Assembly: GCA_019456225.1 (NCBI GenBank)
Contig: VRUI01000002.1
Coordinates: 110,189-174,188, forward strand
DNA length: 64,000 nucleotides
Direction: 5' to 3'
Origin: Planctomycetota bacterium
GTDB taxonomy: Bacteria > Planctomycetota > Phycisphaerae > Sedimentisphaerales > Anaerohalosphaeraceae
Part shown: in pieces, positions 52,912-62,200 of the stretch
Layout of the letters: each line of letters starts with the position of its first letter
How positions within the stretch are numbered: position 1 is the stretch's first letter
Notes under the pieces: model-generated
The model's database searches: none
Seen by the model: only the letters and a program-made list of their open reading frames with translations
What the model was told of the DNA's origin: nothing
Program-made: the position numbers and the translations under genes

Positions 52912-54740
52912 AAATTTTTAAAGAGCATGCCGATTTAAGAATAGGGAAGATATTAGAAGTGAATGGAAACTCTATCAAAATTGAGTTGGACAGTAATCTG
53001 GGAAACTTGAATAGAACAATCGAAGGAAAAGTCTATTCCATTGGCCAGATGGCAAGTGTCATAAAAATTCATTTTGGCAGAAAGATAATTTTCGGTTTCG
53101 TAAAAATGTTAAGAATGAGTTCTGAACTTGATTTACAAGATAACACGAAAATAATGCCTTCTGATGATTCGCGCATTCTTGAAGCAGACCTTTTCGGGGA
53201 AGCTATCTGGAGTGAAGCAAACGGCGAATTAGATTTTAATCGTGGGGTAGAGACATACCCACTCCCCTTGCAATATGCCTGCTTAACAACCCGAGAGGAA
53301 TTAGAACGGATATATCTTGCCGCTGAAAAAAAGGCTGAAAATGGCATTGACCCAATGATTCCGATTGGTACTTATATAGGATCAAATAAGGCGACTTGTC
53401 GTGCAAATATTGATAAACTTTTTGGGAATCATTGTGCGATACTTGGTTCGACAGGTTCAGGGAAATCTGCAACAGTCGCAGCTATATTACACGCTATTCT
53501 TGAATACAAATTTGAGGAGAGCAAATCGCTATCGCCAAGAATAATCCTTATCGATCCACATGGTGAATATGCCAAGGCTTTCAAAGACAAAGCTATTATT
53601 TATCGTGCATATTCGGAAGCGTCAATAAGTGGCGAAACTTTTATTAATTTGAAATTGCCGTATTGGTTAATGTCTGGTGATGAGTTTCGGGCTATGGTAA
53701 TTGGTAAAACTGAACATGAGGCAACATCTCAAAACAATATCGTTTATGAAGCACTTTCTTATGCACGTATGGTTGAGGCTGGTATTGTTAAATCTATGGA
53801 CAATCCAAACGGAGAGCAAGTTGCAGATTTAGTTGATGGCAAACATGAAGATGATAGATCAAATTTTGACAGAGATAAACCTATTCCATTCAAGTTGGAA
53901 GAACTAGAAAAACATATTAATATGGTTCAAGGCAGGAAAAAAGATAAACAAGAAAACAGGACCCCATCTGATTCTGTTAGACAGAAGGTTGAAGCAGTTC
54001 TTAGAAAGCTAAGAGTATTGAGGTCAAATCCGCAACTTAATTTCATAATGGATGAATTTAACGACAGCTCGCTCAGCATCGAAACAGTTTTGACTCAATT
54101 TGTTGGAAAAAGTGAAGGGCTGGATAAAGGAATACGAATTATTGACATTTCAGGTCTTCCAAACGAAATCTCTGGCCCTCTTACAGCCCTTATATCAAGA
54201 TTATTGTTCCAATATAAATTGTGGCAAACACCGGAAGAGAGAAGAAAAGATCCAGTTTTAATAGCCTGTGAAGAAGCACATAGATACGTCCCTAATCATG
54301 GAGAAGCCCAATATAAAGAGGCACAAGAGTCTATAAGAAGAATTGCAAAGGAAGGCCGGAAGTATGGAATAGGCTTGATGCTTATCTCACAAAGACCATC
54401 AGATGTTGAAAGCACCGTATTGTCACAATGTAACTCTTGGATAGTGTTGCGACTCACTAATTCTCAAGATCAAGAACATGTGGGCAGATTTTTACCGGAC
54501 AGCTTGGCCGGATTAACAAGAATCCTTTCTTCATTGACCCGCAGAGAAGCTGTGTTTGTGGGTGAAGCTGCTGCATTACCAAGTAGAATCAAAATAAAAG
54601 AACTTTCACCTGACCAGTTACCGGATTCTTCAGATATATCTTTTGTCAGTGGATGGACTAATAAATTATTAGAAGCCAATAGCATTAAAACCATAACTGA
54701 TAGGTGGACAGGGGCCAATGAAAGGGATGATGAAGAATAG
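52908..54740 (+). CDS. HerA-like ATPase of a SIR2-HerA defence pair
   Basis: HerA/FtsK-type motor. An N-terminal HAS-barrel-like domain (DLRIGKILEVNGNSIKIELDS) is followed by Walker A GSTGSGKSAT (about residue 182), Walker B LIACEEAHRY (about 452), the conserved RRIAKEGRKYGIGLMLISQRPSDV and a later arginine region. Length 610 aa is usual. It forms hexamers that pair with SIR2 nucleases or NADases. Followed by two GC-rich hairpins. Confidence 0.92.
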   Translation: MKIFKEHADLRIGKILEVNGNSIKIELDSNLGNLNRTIEGKVYSIGQMASVIKIHFGRKIIFGFVKMLRMSSELDLQDNTKIMPSDDSRILEADLFGEAIWSEANGELDFNRGVETYPLPLQYACLTTREELERIYLAAEKKAENGIDPMIPIGTYIGSNKATCRANIDKLFGNHCAILGSTGSGKSATVAAILHAILEYKFEESKSLSPRIILIDPHGEYAKAFKDKAIIYRAYSEASISGETFINLKLPYWLMSGDEFRAMVIGKTEHEATSQNNIVYEALSYARMVEAGIVKSMDNPNGEQVADLVDGKHEDDRSNFDRDKPIPFKLEELEKHINMVQGRKKDKQENRTPSDSVRQKVEAVLRKLRVLRSNPQLNFIMDEFNDSSLSIETVLTQFVGKSEGLDKGIRIIDISGLPNEISGPLTALISRLLFQYKLWQTPEERRKDPVLIACEEAHRYVPNHGEAQYKEAQESIRRIAKEGRKYGIGLMLISQRPSDVESTVLSQCNSWIVLRLTNSQDQEHVGRFLPDSLAGLTRILSSLTRREAVFVGEAAALPSRIKIKELSPDQLPDSSDISFVSGWTNKLLEANSIKTITDRWTGANERDDEE

Positions 54741-54768
54741 AGATAAGCAAACTATAACTTAACTCCAT

Positions 54769-54835
54769 CCCCCGAGGCGGGGGTTTAGAATATGGAGAAT
54801 TAATAGAACCTAAAACACCCCGCAACGGAGCGGGG
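54769..54835 (+). terminator. Two GC hairpins after the herA-like gene
   Basis: CCCCC-GAGGC-GGGGG at 54769-54783, followed by GTTTAG, and CCCCGC-AACGGA-GCGGGG at 54818-54835. The T tracts are short, but two successive hairpins directly after the operon make termination likely. Confidence 0.5.
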
Positions 54836-54882
54836 ATGACGAAGTATAACATTTATTTTTAGGAACAAGGAGTACTACAGCT

Positions 54883-55509
54883 ATGAGTATAGAAAACTTC
54901 CCAGACTGGTTTGGTAGGTATGCGTTGGCGACTTTGGCTGCAGTAGGAGGATTTTTGGGTAAGACCATTGTGGATTTAGTACGGTCGGCTAGAGGCAAAA
55001 AGCAACACTACCATGCGGAACTTGTCCAACTGCAGAATCTTCTTAATGAGTCATGGGAAATCTTTGCAACACAAAATCGTCTTGCTCAGCGCCTGCTGGG
55101 TCGACTGCGAAATCGAAATCTAGGAGATACAGACGGTATGATAGGCTACGAAAAAATCTTTTCGAAAGCATTCGATAGTTTTACAGAAGAAGAGAAAGAC
55201 CTACATGAAGTCATAAGAGGCATCACAAAAACATCAATGTTCAGAGTCAACCAGCAGATGAAGGAGTGGTGTAAACGAAATAATGCTTTGAAAGCTGGCA
55301 GACTTTCGATCAGCAATATAGATGATGTTTCAACGAAGATTAAGCAGATGGAGCATCACCTAGACCTATGGCTCTCCAAGTACCACGTTTGGATTGAAGG
55401 ACATGAAAACCATGCGCTTGTGTACATGGATGACGAGCACAAACATGGTATTGGTTTTCCTAAGGGGATCAATGAGATTATTGACCTTGCGATTGAGGAG
55501 TTGGAATAG
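54883..55509 (+). CDS. Membrane-anchored protein of unknown family, 208 aa
   Basis: One N-terminal hydrophobic helix (YALATLAAVGGFLGKTIVDLV) is followed by a mostly helical soluble part (HAELVQLQNLLNESWEIFATQNRLAQRLLGRLRN, EEEKDLHEVIRGITKTSMFRVNQQMKEW) ending EIIDLAIEELE. No catalytic motif is seen. GGAACAAGGAG precedes the ATG. Its position next to SIR2-HerA suggests an accessory or independent defence gene, but spacing (140 bases with terminators) makes it a separate unit. Confidence 0.6.
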   Translation: MSIENFPDWFGRYALATLAAVGGFLGKTIVDLVRSARGKKQHYHAELVQLQNLLNESWEIFATQNRLAQRLLGRLRNRNLGDTDGMIGYEKIFSKAFDSFTEEEKDLHEVIRGITKTSMFRVNQQMKEWCKRNNALKAGRLSISNIDDVSTKIKQMEHHLDLWLSKYHVWIEGHENHALVYMDDEHKHGIGFPKGINEIIDLAIEELE

Positions 55510-55532
55510 CAACAGATATATATAAGAAAAAC

Positions 55533-55549
55533 CCGCACACCGTGTGCGG
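55533..55549 (+). terminator. Short hairpin after the membrane-anchored gene
   Basis: CCGCACA and TGTGCGG pair around CCG, 24 bases after the stop codon. No T tract follows. Confidence 0.4.
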
Positions 55550-55603
55550 ATAAATGGAGTTTGATTTTTTAATTTGAAGGAGAACATTAATTAAGGCAAG
55601 GTT

Positions 55604-55771
55604 ATGAGAAGAGAAAGATCCGACGGCCCGTGGGCAGACGTGGCAACCGCGCTGCTGACAGAAGTTACGCTGGTAGACCAGCCAAGATCAATGGAACTGG
55701 AATACAGGGTAATAGCAGTAAACAAGGCAGGCGAAGGACAGTCGTCCAACACAGAGATAGTAGTAATGTAA
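55604..55771 (+). pseudogene. Relic of a fibronectin type III gene 3' end, copy 1
   Basis: The 55 codons from ATG 55604 to TAA 55771 read as the last strands of a fibronectin III domain: DVATALLTEVTLVDQPRSMELEYRVIAVNKAGEGQSSNTEIVVM, typical of the C-termini of large planctomycete surface proteins. No Fn3 gene precedes it; the frame closes upstream of the ATG. The last 20 codons recur after the next gene (57002-57061), and the last 8 after the one after that (57676-57699). Confidence 0.7.
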
Positions 55772-55789
55772 AAACCAGAGTAACCGCCG

Positions 55790-55811
55790 GGGGCGCAGTT
55801 CGCTGTGCCCC
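55790..55811 (+). terminator. Perfect 9-bp hairpin after Fn3 relic 1
   Basis: GGGGCGCAG pairs with CTGTGCCCC (one G-U) around TTCG. It lies 19 bases after the relic stop codon, where the terminator of the original Fn3 gene would be expected. Confidence 0.6.
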
Positions 55812-55832
55812 AGGCATTGAAATGTAATTAAT

Positions 55833-55883
55833 GTTAGGCGATCTGGCTCGTTGCCGGACGCCGCTTTAGAAAGGATATTGAAA
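55833..55883 (+). repeat. Start-proximal leader repeat C, copy 1
   Basis: Contains TGGCTCGTTGCCGGACGCC and GCTTTAGAAAGGATATTG and ends at the base before the ATG at 55884. About 42 of 50 positions match 57801-57850, which ends right before the ATG at 57851. It carries the AAAGGA ribosome site of both genes. Confidence 0.8.
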
Positions 55884-57005
55884 ATGGCTATATATAATGT
55901 TTTGGGAAACGCACTTGTTTCAAACGACGAAATAATCGCAAAAGCAGCTACCGGTGATTTCATGAAATTCGAAAATGATTTGAAAGCCGATAAGAATCCG
56001 ACAATCAATTTTACCAATGGTTTGATGACAAAAGAATCTATTAATAAACCGATTCCTTTCGAAAGAATCGGACTCGGAAAACCTTTGGGAATTGAGATAC
56101 GTCATGTTTATACCGGCGCATACCCGGAAGAGCCGGGATGGTTTCAAGATAAAAAAAATGACTTGTTAGTTACAACTGCTATTAAATCCGGAACTGTATA
56201 TAAAAAAGCACCAAGAGCTGTTAATCATCTCAAAAAAAATGTAGGCATAAATCAGGACATAGATTCCGTCTCGGCGAAGGACCTGGGACAACAACTAGTA
56301 TATTACAAGAAAGCAGAAGTTACAGACAAAATCATCCTGGATATAGAACTAACCTTCGACAAATTTAACAAACAGTTCTATGATAATTTGGCAAATGTAT
56401 TTGCAGAGGCAGCCGGTATACCAATATTCGCAACAGCAAGTTCATATTTGATCGCAGGCAGCATGATTACACGATTCATTGGCAATTTGGGTGAAGCAAT
56501 ATTTGACGGTGAACCCTTTTTTAATCAGACTGAGGAAATACGTCTATTTGAACCAGGCATGCCTGTCAGCAGGTCGGGATATGCAGTAGTTTTACCTAAT
56601 AATACTGAAACACAAATACTTAAAGATTACGAACTCGGTCCGAAAGAGTGGCTTGTAAAAAAAGGTGACAATTCCGAAAAATATGACGGGCCCATCCCTT
56701 ATGTTGTGTTAGCTTTGGATGGAACTGCGCGAGGTCAGGAGTATGAGAAATTTACTCCGACGCTGGCATCTGCTGAATTGCTGGAGCGATTCTTTAATAT
56801 TAAGGAAAACCAAACTAAATCTCTTGCTAACGTCATTGAGATGTTGGAAACATACGATGACCTGATCTGGCGAAATAAAGCAGATGAAACAAAGAAGAAG
56901 ATAGAGCAAAGCGGCATAACTCCAGAAGAAAAGAACAAGCTAGATATATTGTATAAGGCATATGTGGCAAATATATCAAATAATCTATTAAAGCCGATAC
57001 CATAG
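55884..57005 (+). CDS. Protein of unknown family, 373 aa, fused to an Fn3 relic at its stop
   Basis: A soluble protein without signal peptide or recognisable domain. Segments such as IGLGKPLGIEIRHVYTGAYPEEPGWFQDKKNDLLVTTAIKSG and YDGPIPYVVLALDGTARGQEYEKFTP suggest a beta-rich core; the last 100 residues are helical (LLERFFNIKENQTKSLANVIEML). ATG 55884 follows AAAGGA. The stop codon TAG straddles the junction with an Fn3 relic (57002-57061), so the 3' boundary of the inserted DNA lies within the last codon or two. Function unknown. Confidence 0.6.
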   Translation: MAIYNVLGNALVSNDEIIAKAATGDFMKFENDLKADKNPTINFTNGLMTKESINKPIPFERIGLGKPLGIEIRHVYTGAYPEEPGWFQDKKNDLLVTTAIKSGTVYKKAPRAVNHLKKNVGINQDIDSVSAKDLGQQLVYYKKAEVTDKIILDIELTFDKFNKQFYDNLANVFAEAAGIPIFATASSYLIAGSMITRFIGNLGEAIFDGEPFFNQTEEIRLFEPGMPVSRSGYAVVLPNNTETQILKDYELGPKEWLVKKGDNSEKYDGPIPYVVLALDGTARGQEYEKFTPTLASAELLERFFNIKENQTKSLANVIEMLETYDDLIWRNKADETKKKIEQSGITPEEKNKLDILYKAYVANISNNLLKPIP

Positions 57006-57061
57006 CAATAATCAAGGCAGGCGAAGGAGAAGCATCAAACACAGAAATGGTAGTAATGTAA
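57002..57061 (+). pseudogene. Relic of a fibronectin type III gene 3' end, copy 2
   Basis: In the frame starting at 57002 the bases read IAIIKAGEGEASNTEMVVM and stop, matching IAVNKAGEGQSSNTEIVVM of copy 1 in 14 of 19 residues. It is directly joined to the end of the preceding gene, in another frame. Confidence 0.8.
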
Positions 57062-57080
57062 AAAGAAGTTGACCGGTGCG

Positions 57081-57106
57081 AGGCGTCCAGTATAAAAAAG
57101 ACGCCT
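57081..57106 (+). terminator. Hairpin after Fn3 relic 2
   Basis: AGGCGTC and GACGCCT pair around a 12-nt loop, 20 bases after the relic stop, the same relative position as the hairpin after relic 1 although the sequence differs. Confidence 0.5.
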
Positions 57107-57164
57107 GGCAACCGGGTTTTGAGCATAAAACAGATAGCATATGAAATAGTATGGAGATGATTTC

Positions 57165-57632
57165 ATGAGTAAGTATTGTGAAAAGGTTGACTTTAATTAT
57201 TGTCTCATCTGTAAGAACTTCTATAAAGATTGGACGGCCCCTTTAAGTATCCCCATAAGCTACACAGTTGCTGTAACTTTGAACGTAATCCGAGGTGCCT
57301 TCTTACATTCAGACCCAGATCAGAAAGACATAATTGAAACCTTCAAAGCTTTCTATCTTCCACGATCAGATAGGTTCCTTGATCCAAATAAGACGCTTGC
57401 GGAGGAACATATTAAGTCCAGTGATCTGCTTGTTCTCACAGATTGCCAAGAGAGCGACCAAGATCATCTCGAGGCGATGCTTGAAGTTATGTATCTAAAA
57501 GGCTTGATCGACAGACCAGAGCCTGACAAAGAAAAAGCAAAAGATAGATATATCTTGGCCTTGCGAGCTCTTATTCGCAAAATCCCCGTTGGTGGAACAG
57601 CATTTGATGCATTGTTGTTCGGAAAAGAATAG
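57165..57632 (+). CDS. Hypothetical protein, 155 aa
   Basis: A soluble protein with an N-terminal Cys pair (NYCLICKNFY) and a helical remainder (KDIIETFKAFYLP, DHLEAMLEVMYLKGLIDRP, DRYILALRALIRKIPVGGTAFDAL). Family not recognised. GGAGATGATTTC precedes the ATG. It sits between Fn3 relics 2 and 3. Confidence 0.55.
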   Translation: MSKYCEKVDFNYCLICKNFYKDWTAPLSIPISYTVAVTLNVIRGAFLHSDPDQKDIIETFKAFYLPRSDRFLDPNKTLAEEHIKSSDLLVLTDCQESDQDHLEAMLEVMYLKGLIDRPEPDKEKAKDRYILALRALIRKIPVGGTAFDALLFGKE

Positions 57633-57675
57633 CGAGTAACTTGACAAAGCAAGATATGATGGCAAAAGGCTGAAA

Positions 57676-57699
57676 TCCACAGAGATGGTAGTAATGTAA
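57676..57699 (+). pseudogene. Relic of a fibronectin type III gene 3' end, copy 3
   Basis: Only eight codons remain, STEMVVM and stop, with GAGATGGTAGTAATGTAAAA nearly identical to copies 1 and 2. Upstream, a degraded GGCAAAAGGCTGAAA may be the rest of the KAGEGE codons. Confidence 0.6.
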
Positions 57700-57705
57700 A
57701 ACAAA

Positions 57706-57775
57706 GGGGTGCTGCGGGCGTTAGCTGTATTTTGTCCAAAAGCATAGCAAGATTGCCTTAGCGGCACTCCTTTTT
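57706..57775 (+). terminator. Terminator after Fn3 relic 3
   Basis: GGGGTGCTGC (57706-57715) and GCGGCACTCC (57761-57770) form a 10-bp stem, with a T run (TTTTT) right after. The words AAAGGGGTGCTGCGGGC recur at 58846 as AAGGGATGCTGCGGGC, after the next gene. Confidence 0.65.
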
Positions 57776-57800
57776 CATTTTGTTAAAAACTAATTATATT

Positions 57801-57850
57801 GTCAGGTTATCCGGCTTGTTGCCGTACGCCGCTTTCGAAAGGAAATTGAT
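57801..57850 (+). repeat. Start-proximal leader repeat C, copy 2
   Basis: CGGCTTGTTGCCGTACGCCG and CTTTCGAAAGGAAATTGAT precede the ATG at 57851. Close match to 55833-55883, with the same distance to the start codon. Confidence 0.8.
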
Positions 57851-58840
57851 ATGTCCAAGCGAATTATAATATGCTGTGACGGCACATGGAATACCCCTCA
57901 GGAAAGAGATGTAACTAATGTTGTTAAGATCGTCCGTGCCCTCAAAGCGAAAGATGACAATGATGTTGAGCAAGTTGTTTTCTATGACTGGGGTGTCGGT
58001 ACAGGCAATGTAACCGACAAAGTAAAAGGCGGTACTTTGGGAAAGGGTATCGATAAAAACATTCAGGATGCCTATCGTTTTCTTGTCCATAACTATGCAA
58101 GGGGTGACAAGCTGTTTTTCTTAGGTTTCAGCAGGGGCGCTTATACGGTAAGAAGTCTAACAGGTTTGATCCGCAATTGCTGGCTCCTTAAAAAAACAAA
58201 AGCCGACAAAATCCCCGAAGCCTATAGTATCTATCGTTCCAGTCAAGGGCCCGATCATGAAAAAGCCAAGGCGTTTCGCACAGAGAACGCACAAAAGGTA
58301 AAAGTAGAATTTATGGGTGTGTGGGATACCGTCGGTGCCCTGGGAATACCTTTTGAAATATTTGACAGGTTGAATAAGAAAAAGTACGCCTTCCATGATA
58401 CGTCGATTAGCCGAATAGTAAAATATGCCTATCAGGGACTTGCTATAGACGAAAAGCGAAAACCATTTGCTCCGTGTATCTGGAATACAGGCGGCAATAG
58501 CAGGGATTCCGAGCAGGCATGGTTTGTCGGAGTTCATAGCGATGTCGGAGGCGGATACAGAGAATGCGGTCTTTCAGATATTGCATTAAAATGGATCGTT
58601 TCTAAAGCAAGCGAAAGCGGACTTGCCTTTCATAAACAATATCTGGCATCGATTACCAAAGATTCTAAAACAAAACGGCACAATTCCTTTACACCAAAAT
58701 ACTACTTAACCGGCAAAAAGCTACGAACAATAGGGGCCACCAATACTGACGAATCACTGCATCCTTCTGTAATGCGATACTTCAAGTTAAATAAAAAATA
58801 CCGCCCAGAAAACTTGTTAAAATTTCTAAATCAGATATAA
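57851..58840 (+). CDS. DUF2235 alpha/beta-hydrolase (Tle1-like phospholipase)
   Basis: DUF2235 protein: IIICCDGTWNTPQERDVTNVVKI at the N-terminus, nucleophile elbow FLGFSRGAYTVRSLTG (Ser, about residue 97) and HSDVGGGYRECGLSDIALKW (about 236) with the conserved His/Asp. The family includes type VI effectors of the Tle1 class and proteins in phage-defence islands. No immunity protein or VgrG is adjacent and no signal peptide is seen, so an internal suicide or defence role is as likely as secretion. Length 329 aa. Confidence 0.85.
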   Translation: MSKRIIICCDGTWNTPQERDVTNVVKIVRALKAKDDNDVEQVVFYDWGVGTGNVTDKVKGGTLGKGIDKNIQDAYRFLVHNYARGDKLFFLGFSRGAYTVRSLTGLIRNCWLLKKTKADKIPEAYSIYRSSQGPDHEKAKAFRTENAQKVKVEFMGVWDTVGALGIPFEIFDRLNKKKYAFHDTSISRIVKYAYQGLAIDEKRKPFAPCIWNTGGNSRDSEQAWFVGVHSDVGGGYRECGLSDIALKWIVSKASESGLAFHKQYLASITKDSKTKRHNSFTPKYYLTGKKLRTIGATNTDESLHPSVMRYFKLNKKYRPENLLKFLNQI

Positions 58841-58850
58841 AAACGAAGGG

Positions 58851-58961
58851 ATGCTGCGGGCCAGGTATTTTAGTTCCTGGGGAGTTATTACATAATTATC
58901 GTGGTAGCGTGCTCCTACGTAGGCTTGTCTTAGTAAATCAAAACGCTTTCTTTCCTGCCCG
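58851..58961 (-). pseudogene. Relic of an MNT-HEPN gene 3' part
   Basis: About 111 bases match 62484-62594, which lies inside the intact nucleotidyltransferase-HEPN gene; from 58863 on there are 5 differences in 99 positions. On the minus strand it encodes the stretch RKRFDLLRQAYVGARYHDNYV-type residues. The two copies are direct repeats 3633 bases apart and bracket the WD40-TIR gene. Confidence 0.85.
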
Positions 58962-59219
58962 TCACTACTGCCGGGTAGACTCCTTTCGGGGTTACGTGGA
59001 TTTTTGGGTTTTATTCTTTACTTTTTATAGTATTCTGTTATTGTTGGAAACGTCGGAGTGGGCCCGCAAGGTCGATTTGTGCAGTCCGCGTCTTTTTGGG
59101 ATTTTTAATTTTTGGGAATTGGTTAATTGGGTTGTAAAATGAGGCTTTTAATGAATTGACCCCCAAAAAGGTGTCTGACCACTTAATTTACCTAAATATT
59201 AGGATATAGGAGTTGTCTA
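58962..59219. other. Gene-free stretch with REP-like sequence before the WD40-TIR gene
   Basis: Contains TTGGGTTGTAAAAT at 59128 (shared with about 1112) and a REP-like block AAAAAGGTGTCTGACCACTT at 59165. The rest resembles no gene. GGAG of the downstream ribosome site lies at 59208. Confidence 0.5.
59165..59192 (+). repeat. REP-like element, left arm
   Basis: AAAAAGGTGTCTGACCACTT followed by AATTTACC. The inverted counterpart lies at 62325-62356, just after the WD40-TIR gene, and a direct one at 59285. GGTGTCTGxCCC-type sequences are known from REP elements linked to RAYT transposases, but no transposase gene is in this window. Confidence 0.7.
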
Positions 59220-62200
59220 TTGGATACGAAAAAAGAGCAATTAGTTAAACGGCCGGGAGTGCAGAATGCTACTTCATGTGTACCCCTGAAAAAGGTGTCT
59301 CCCCCCTTAATTTTACCTGTCCCCTTAATTTTACCATCAGCAGATGGCCTAAAGTGCCGCCACACTCTATCTGGTCATACCGCCTACGTCACACAAATGG
59401 CATGGTCTCCCGACGGCAAAACGCTTGCATCGCCATCAGGAGACGAAACCATCAGGCTTTGGAATGCAGATACTGGCAAAGTCAGTAAGACTCTCGATGA
59501 ACCATCAAATCGTGTAACATGTGCGAGTTGGTCATCAGACGGCAAACTGCTCGCGGCCGCCTGTTGGGACAAAAAAGTGTATCTCTGGAACATGGACAAT
59601 AACACTTTCATCGGCGCAATGGAAGGACACTTGGGCGATGTTTATTCTGTTGCATTTTCTCCGAACAACCCAAACCTCCTTGCCTCGGGTGGCACCAAAG
59701 ATCCGCGTATCCATCTTTGGAATACAGAGAAGATGAGAATTGAATCAACTCTAGACAGCCATGATGGTGGAATACACTCCCTCGTATGGTCCCCAAGTGG
59801 TGACGTCCTTGCCTCCTGCTCAGACGAAGATACTATAAAGCTCTGGGACATCAATGATGGCAAACTACAGAGGTCTCTCGAGCTTGGACAACAGTTTCGG
59901 GGAGGCATAGCGTGGTCATCCAACGGCCGTTGGCTGGCATCGGCATGTGCGGATGCGACAATCCGTATTTGGAATCCAGAAACAGGTCGACAGGTTCATG
60001 TCCTTGAAGGACATTCTGATAAAGTCCGAGGACTGTCGTTTTCCTCGGATAGCAAGCTTATGGCTTCCGTATCGCTCGACGGGACAATCCGTTTGTGGCG
60101 TACCGGCACATGGGAAATGCTTCGTGTTATCGAGGAAAAGCAAGTAGAGTTTAACATTTGGCAAGGACTCGCATTTAACCCAAAATCGTCTGTTCTTGCA
60201 GCCCCCGCCGCTGAGGATGAACATATTCGGATATGGGACATCGACATTAAGGCAATTCTTGAACTGGACGCTGCAGCCGCTAAGGTCCAATACAAAAATG
60301 CCAAGATTGTCCTTCTGGGTGACACAGGAGTAGGGAAATCCGGCTTGGCATGGGTCCTTCTCGGAAACAAGTTTAAGGCAACGGAATCAACACACGGCCG
60401 TGAAGTTAAAGTCTTTGGTAAAACGAAAGTTAAGTTAAAGAATGGCAGTAGTGAGACACGGGAGGCGTTTCTTTGGGATATGGGAGGTCAGCCTGTATTC
60501 AAAGTTATCCATCAACTACACCTTAACGAGACAACTCTGGCCATCATTGTGATTGATGGAGGGTACGACGATGGTCCATTCGCAGCGGTAAGGTACTGGG
60601 GCAAAGCCCTAGAATATGCCTATTCTTTCAACGATAAGCAACCATTCAAGCCGGTAAAATTCCTTGTTGCAGCCCGCGATGATTGTGGAGCAGTGGCCGT
60701 ATCTCCTGATGCAATCGACCAGATCGTTAAGGAGCTCGGCTTTCAGAAATACATCTCAACAAGTGCCTCAAAAGGCAAGAATATAGAAAACCTTAGAGAA
60801 GCCATTAGCGAGGCCATCGACTGGGATTCGCTCCTGGGGGTTTCTTCAACGCAACTTTTTCAACGTATCAAATCGTTTCTCGTTGACGAGAGGGATTGCG
60901 GGCAATTGTCAACTTTGGAGGATTTGTATGAAACATTCCTTCGCATGAAAGATGTCGATCCGGAGACACCTCGGCTGCGCAGCCAATTCGAGATTTGCGT
61001 TGATCAGCTTAATCGACATGGCTTGATACAAAACCTGTCTTTCGGTAAATATATATTGCTGAAGCCGGAACTGCTGGATTCCTACGTTTATGCGCTCTTT
61101 AACGCTGCCGAGAAAAATGAGGAGGGAAAAGGCTGGATTTTGGAAAATGAAGTGTCGAATGACGAGTTTACGAACCCGTGGGACAATTCCATTGCGGACA
61201 AAATCGACAAAAAGCAAGGGCAACTTCTCCTGCTTGCCGCAGTCGAAGAGCTTATCAAGCACGAGGTTGTTCTGCGGGAAGAGACTGCTGACGGTAATTA
61301 CCTCGTGTTTCCCTCCCACCTAACAAGAGAATACCCACATACTCCTGAAATGACAGTAGTAGAAGCCGTCTTCAATTTTGAAGGGCCGGTTTTGAATATC
61401 TATGCATCGCTTGTTGTGCGATTGGCGCATAGTCAAATGTTTACGCTGAGTTCCGACGATATGTGGCGGAATACAGCATTCTTTGGGTCGCAGGAGGGGG
61501 GCAAGTACGGCCTGGCCCTGACGGGTGGGGTAAATGAGGGTTCGGGGAAGCTATCGCTGTTTTACGACGGCGGAAAAGATGATGTCAAGGTCCAATTCGA
61601 GAAATTTGTCGAGGCCCACCTTAACAAGCGAGCACTGGAAGGGACAGTGCTTAAGCAGCGAATCTTTGTGTGCCCTAACCCTGAATGTAGGATGCCCCTG
61701 CCGGATGGTTATGTGAAGGTGCTGCAGGATAAAGATAAAAAAGAGTTCAAGTGTCCGTGCGGAGCGACGATATCAATAGTGGATCCCAAGGAGCAGATTG
61801 ATTTTGGATCGAAATTGGACGAGATGGATCGTCAGGCGGATTCAGGGCGGATTCGGTCGGCGGCGAGATCGGTTATCGAAGGGAAAATTGCTACGCATGA
61901 TTTCGACGTATTTATGGCTTATAATAGCAAAGACAAGTCGCTTGTCGAAGCTCTTGCAAAGCAGTTGAGAAGTCGGGGCTTGAACCCGTGGTTGGATATG
62001 GAGCAGATTCCGCCTGGTCGGTGGTTTCAGGATTTGATTCAAAAGGCGATCCCGAAGGTCGGATGTGCGGCTGTGATTGTCGGCAAAATGGGCCTGGGGA
62101 AATGGGAGGCTCTTGAATTGAGAACGTTTATTAGCCAGTGTGTAGAGAAGGGCAAGCCCGTGATACCTGTTTTGCTTCCGGGCGTAGATAAGCTCCCGGA

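Larger units (their letters stand above)
55510..55883. other. Junction region: hairpin, Fn3 relic, hairpin, leader
   Basis: Contains in order a hairpin (55533-55549), an Fn3 C-terminal relic (55604-55771), a second hairpin (55790-55811) and a 50-bp leader that is repeated at 57801 (55833-55883). Confidence 0.65.

Noticed and set aside
57851..58840. Type VI secretion effector locus
   Set aside because: The DUF2235 protein has no VgrG, PAAR, adaptor or immunity gene nearby, so only the hydrolase family is claimed.
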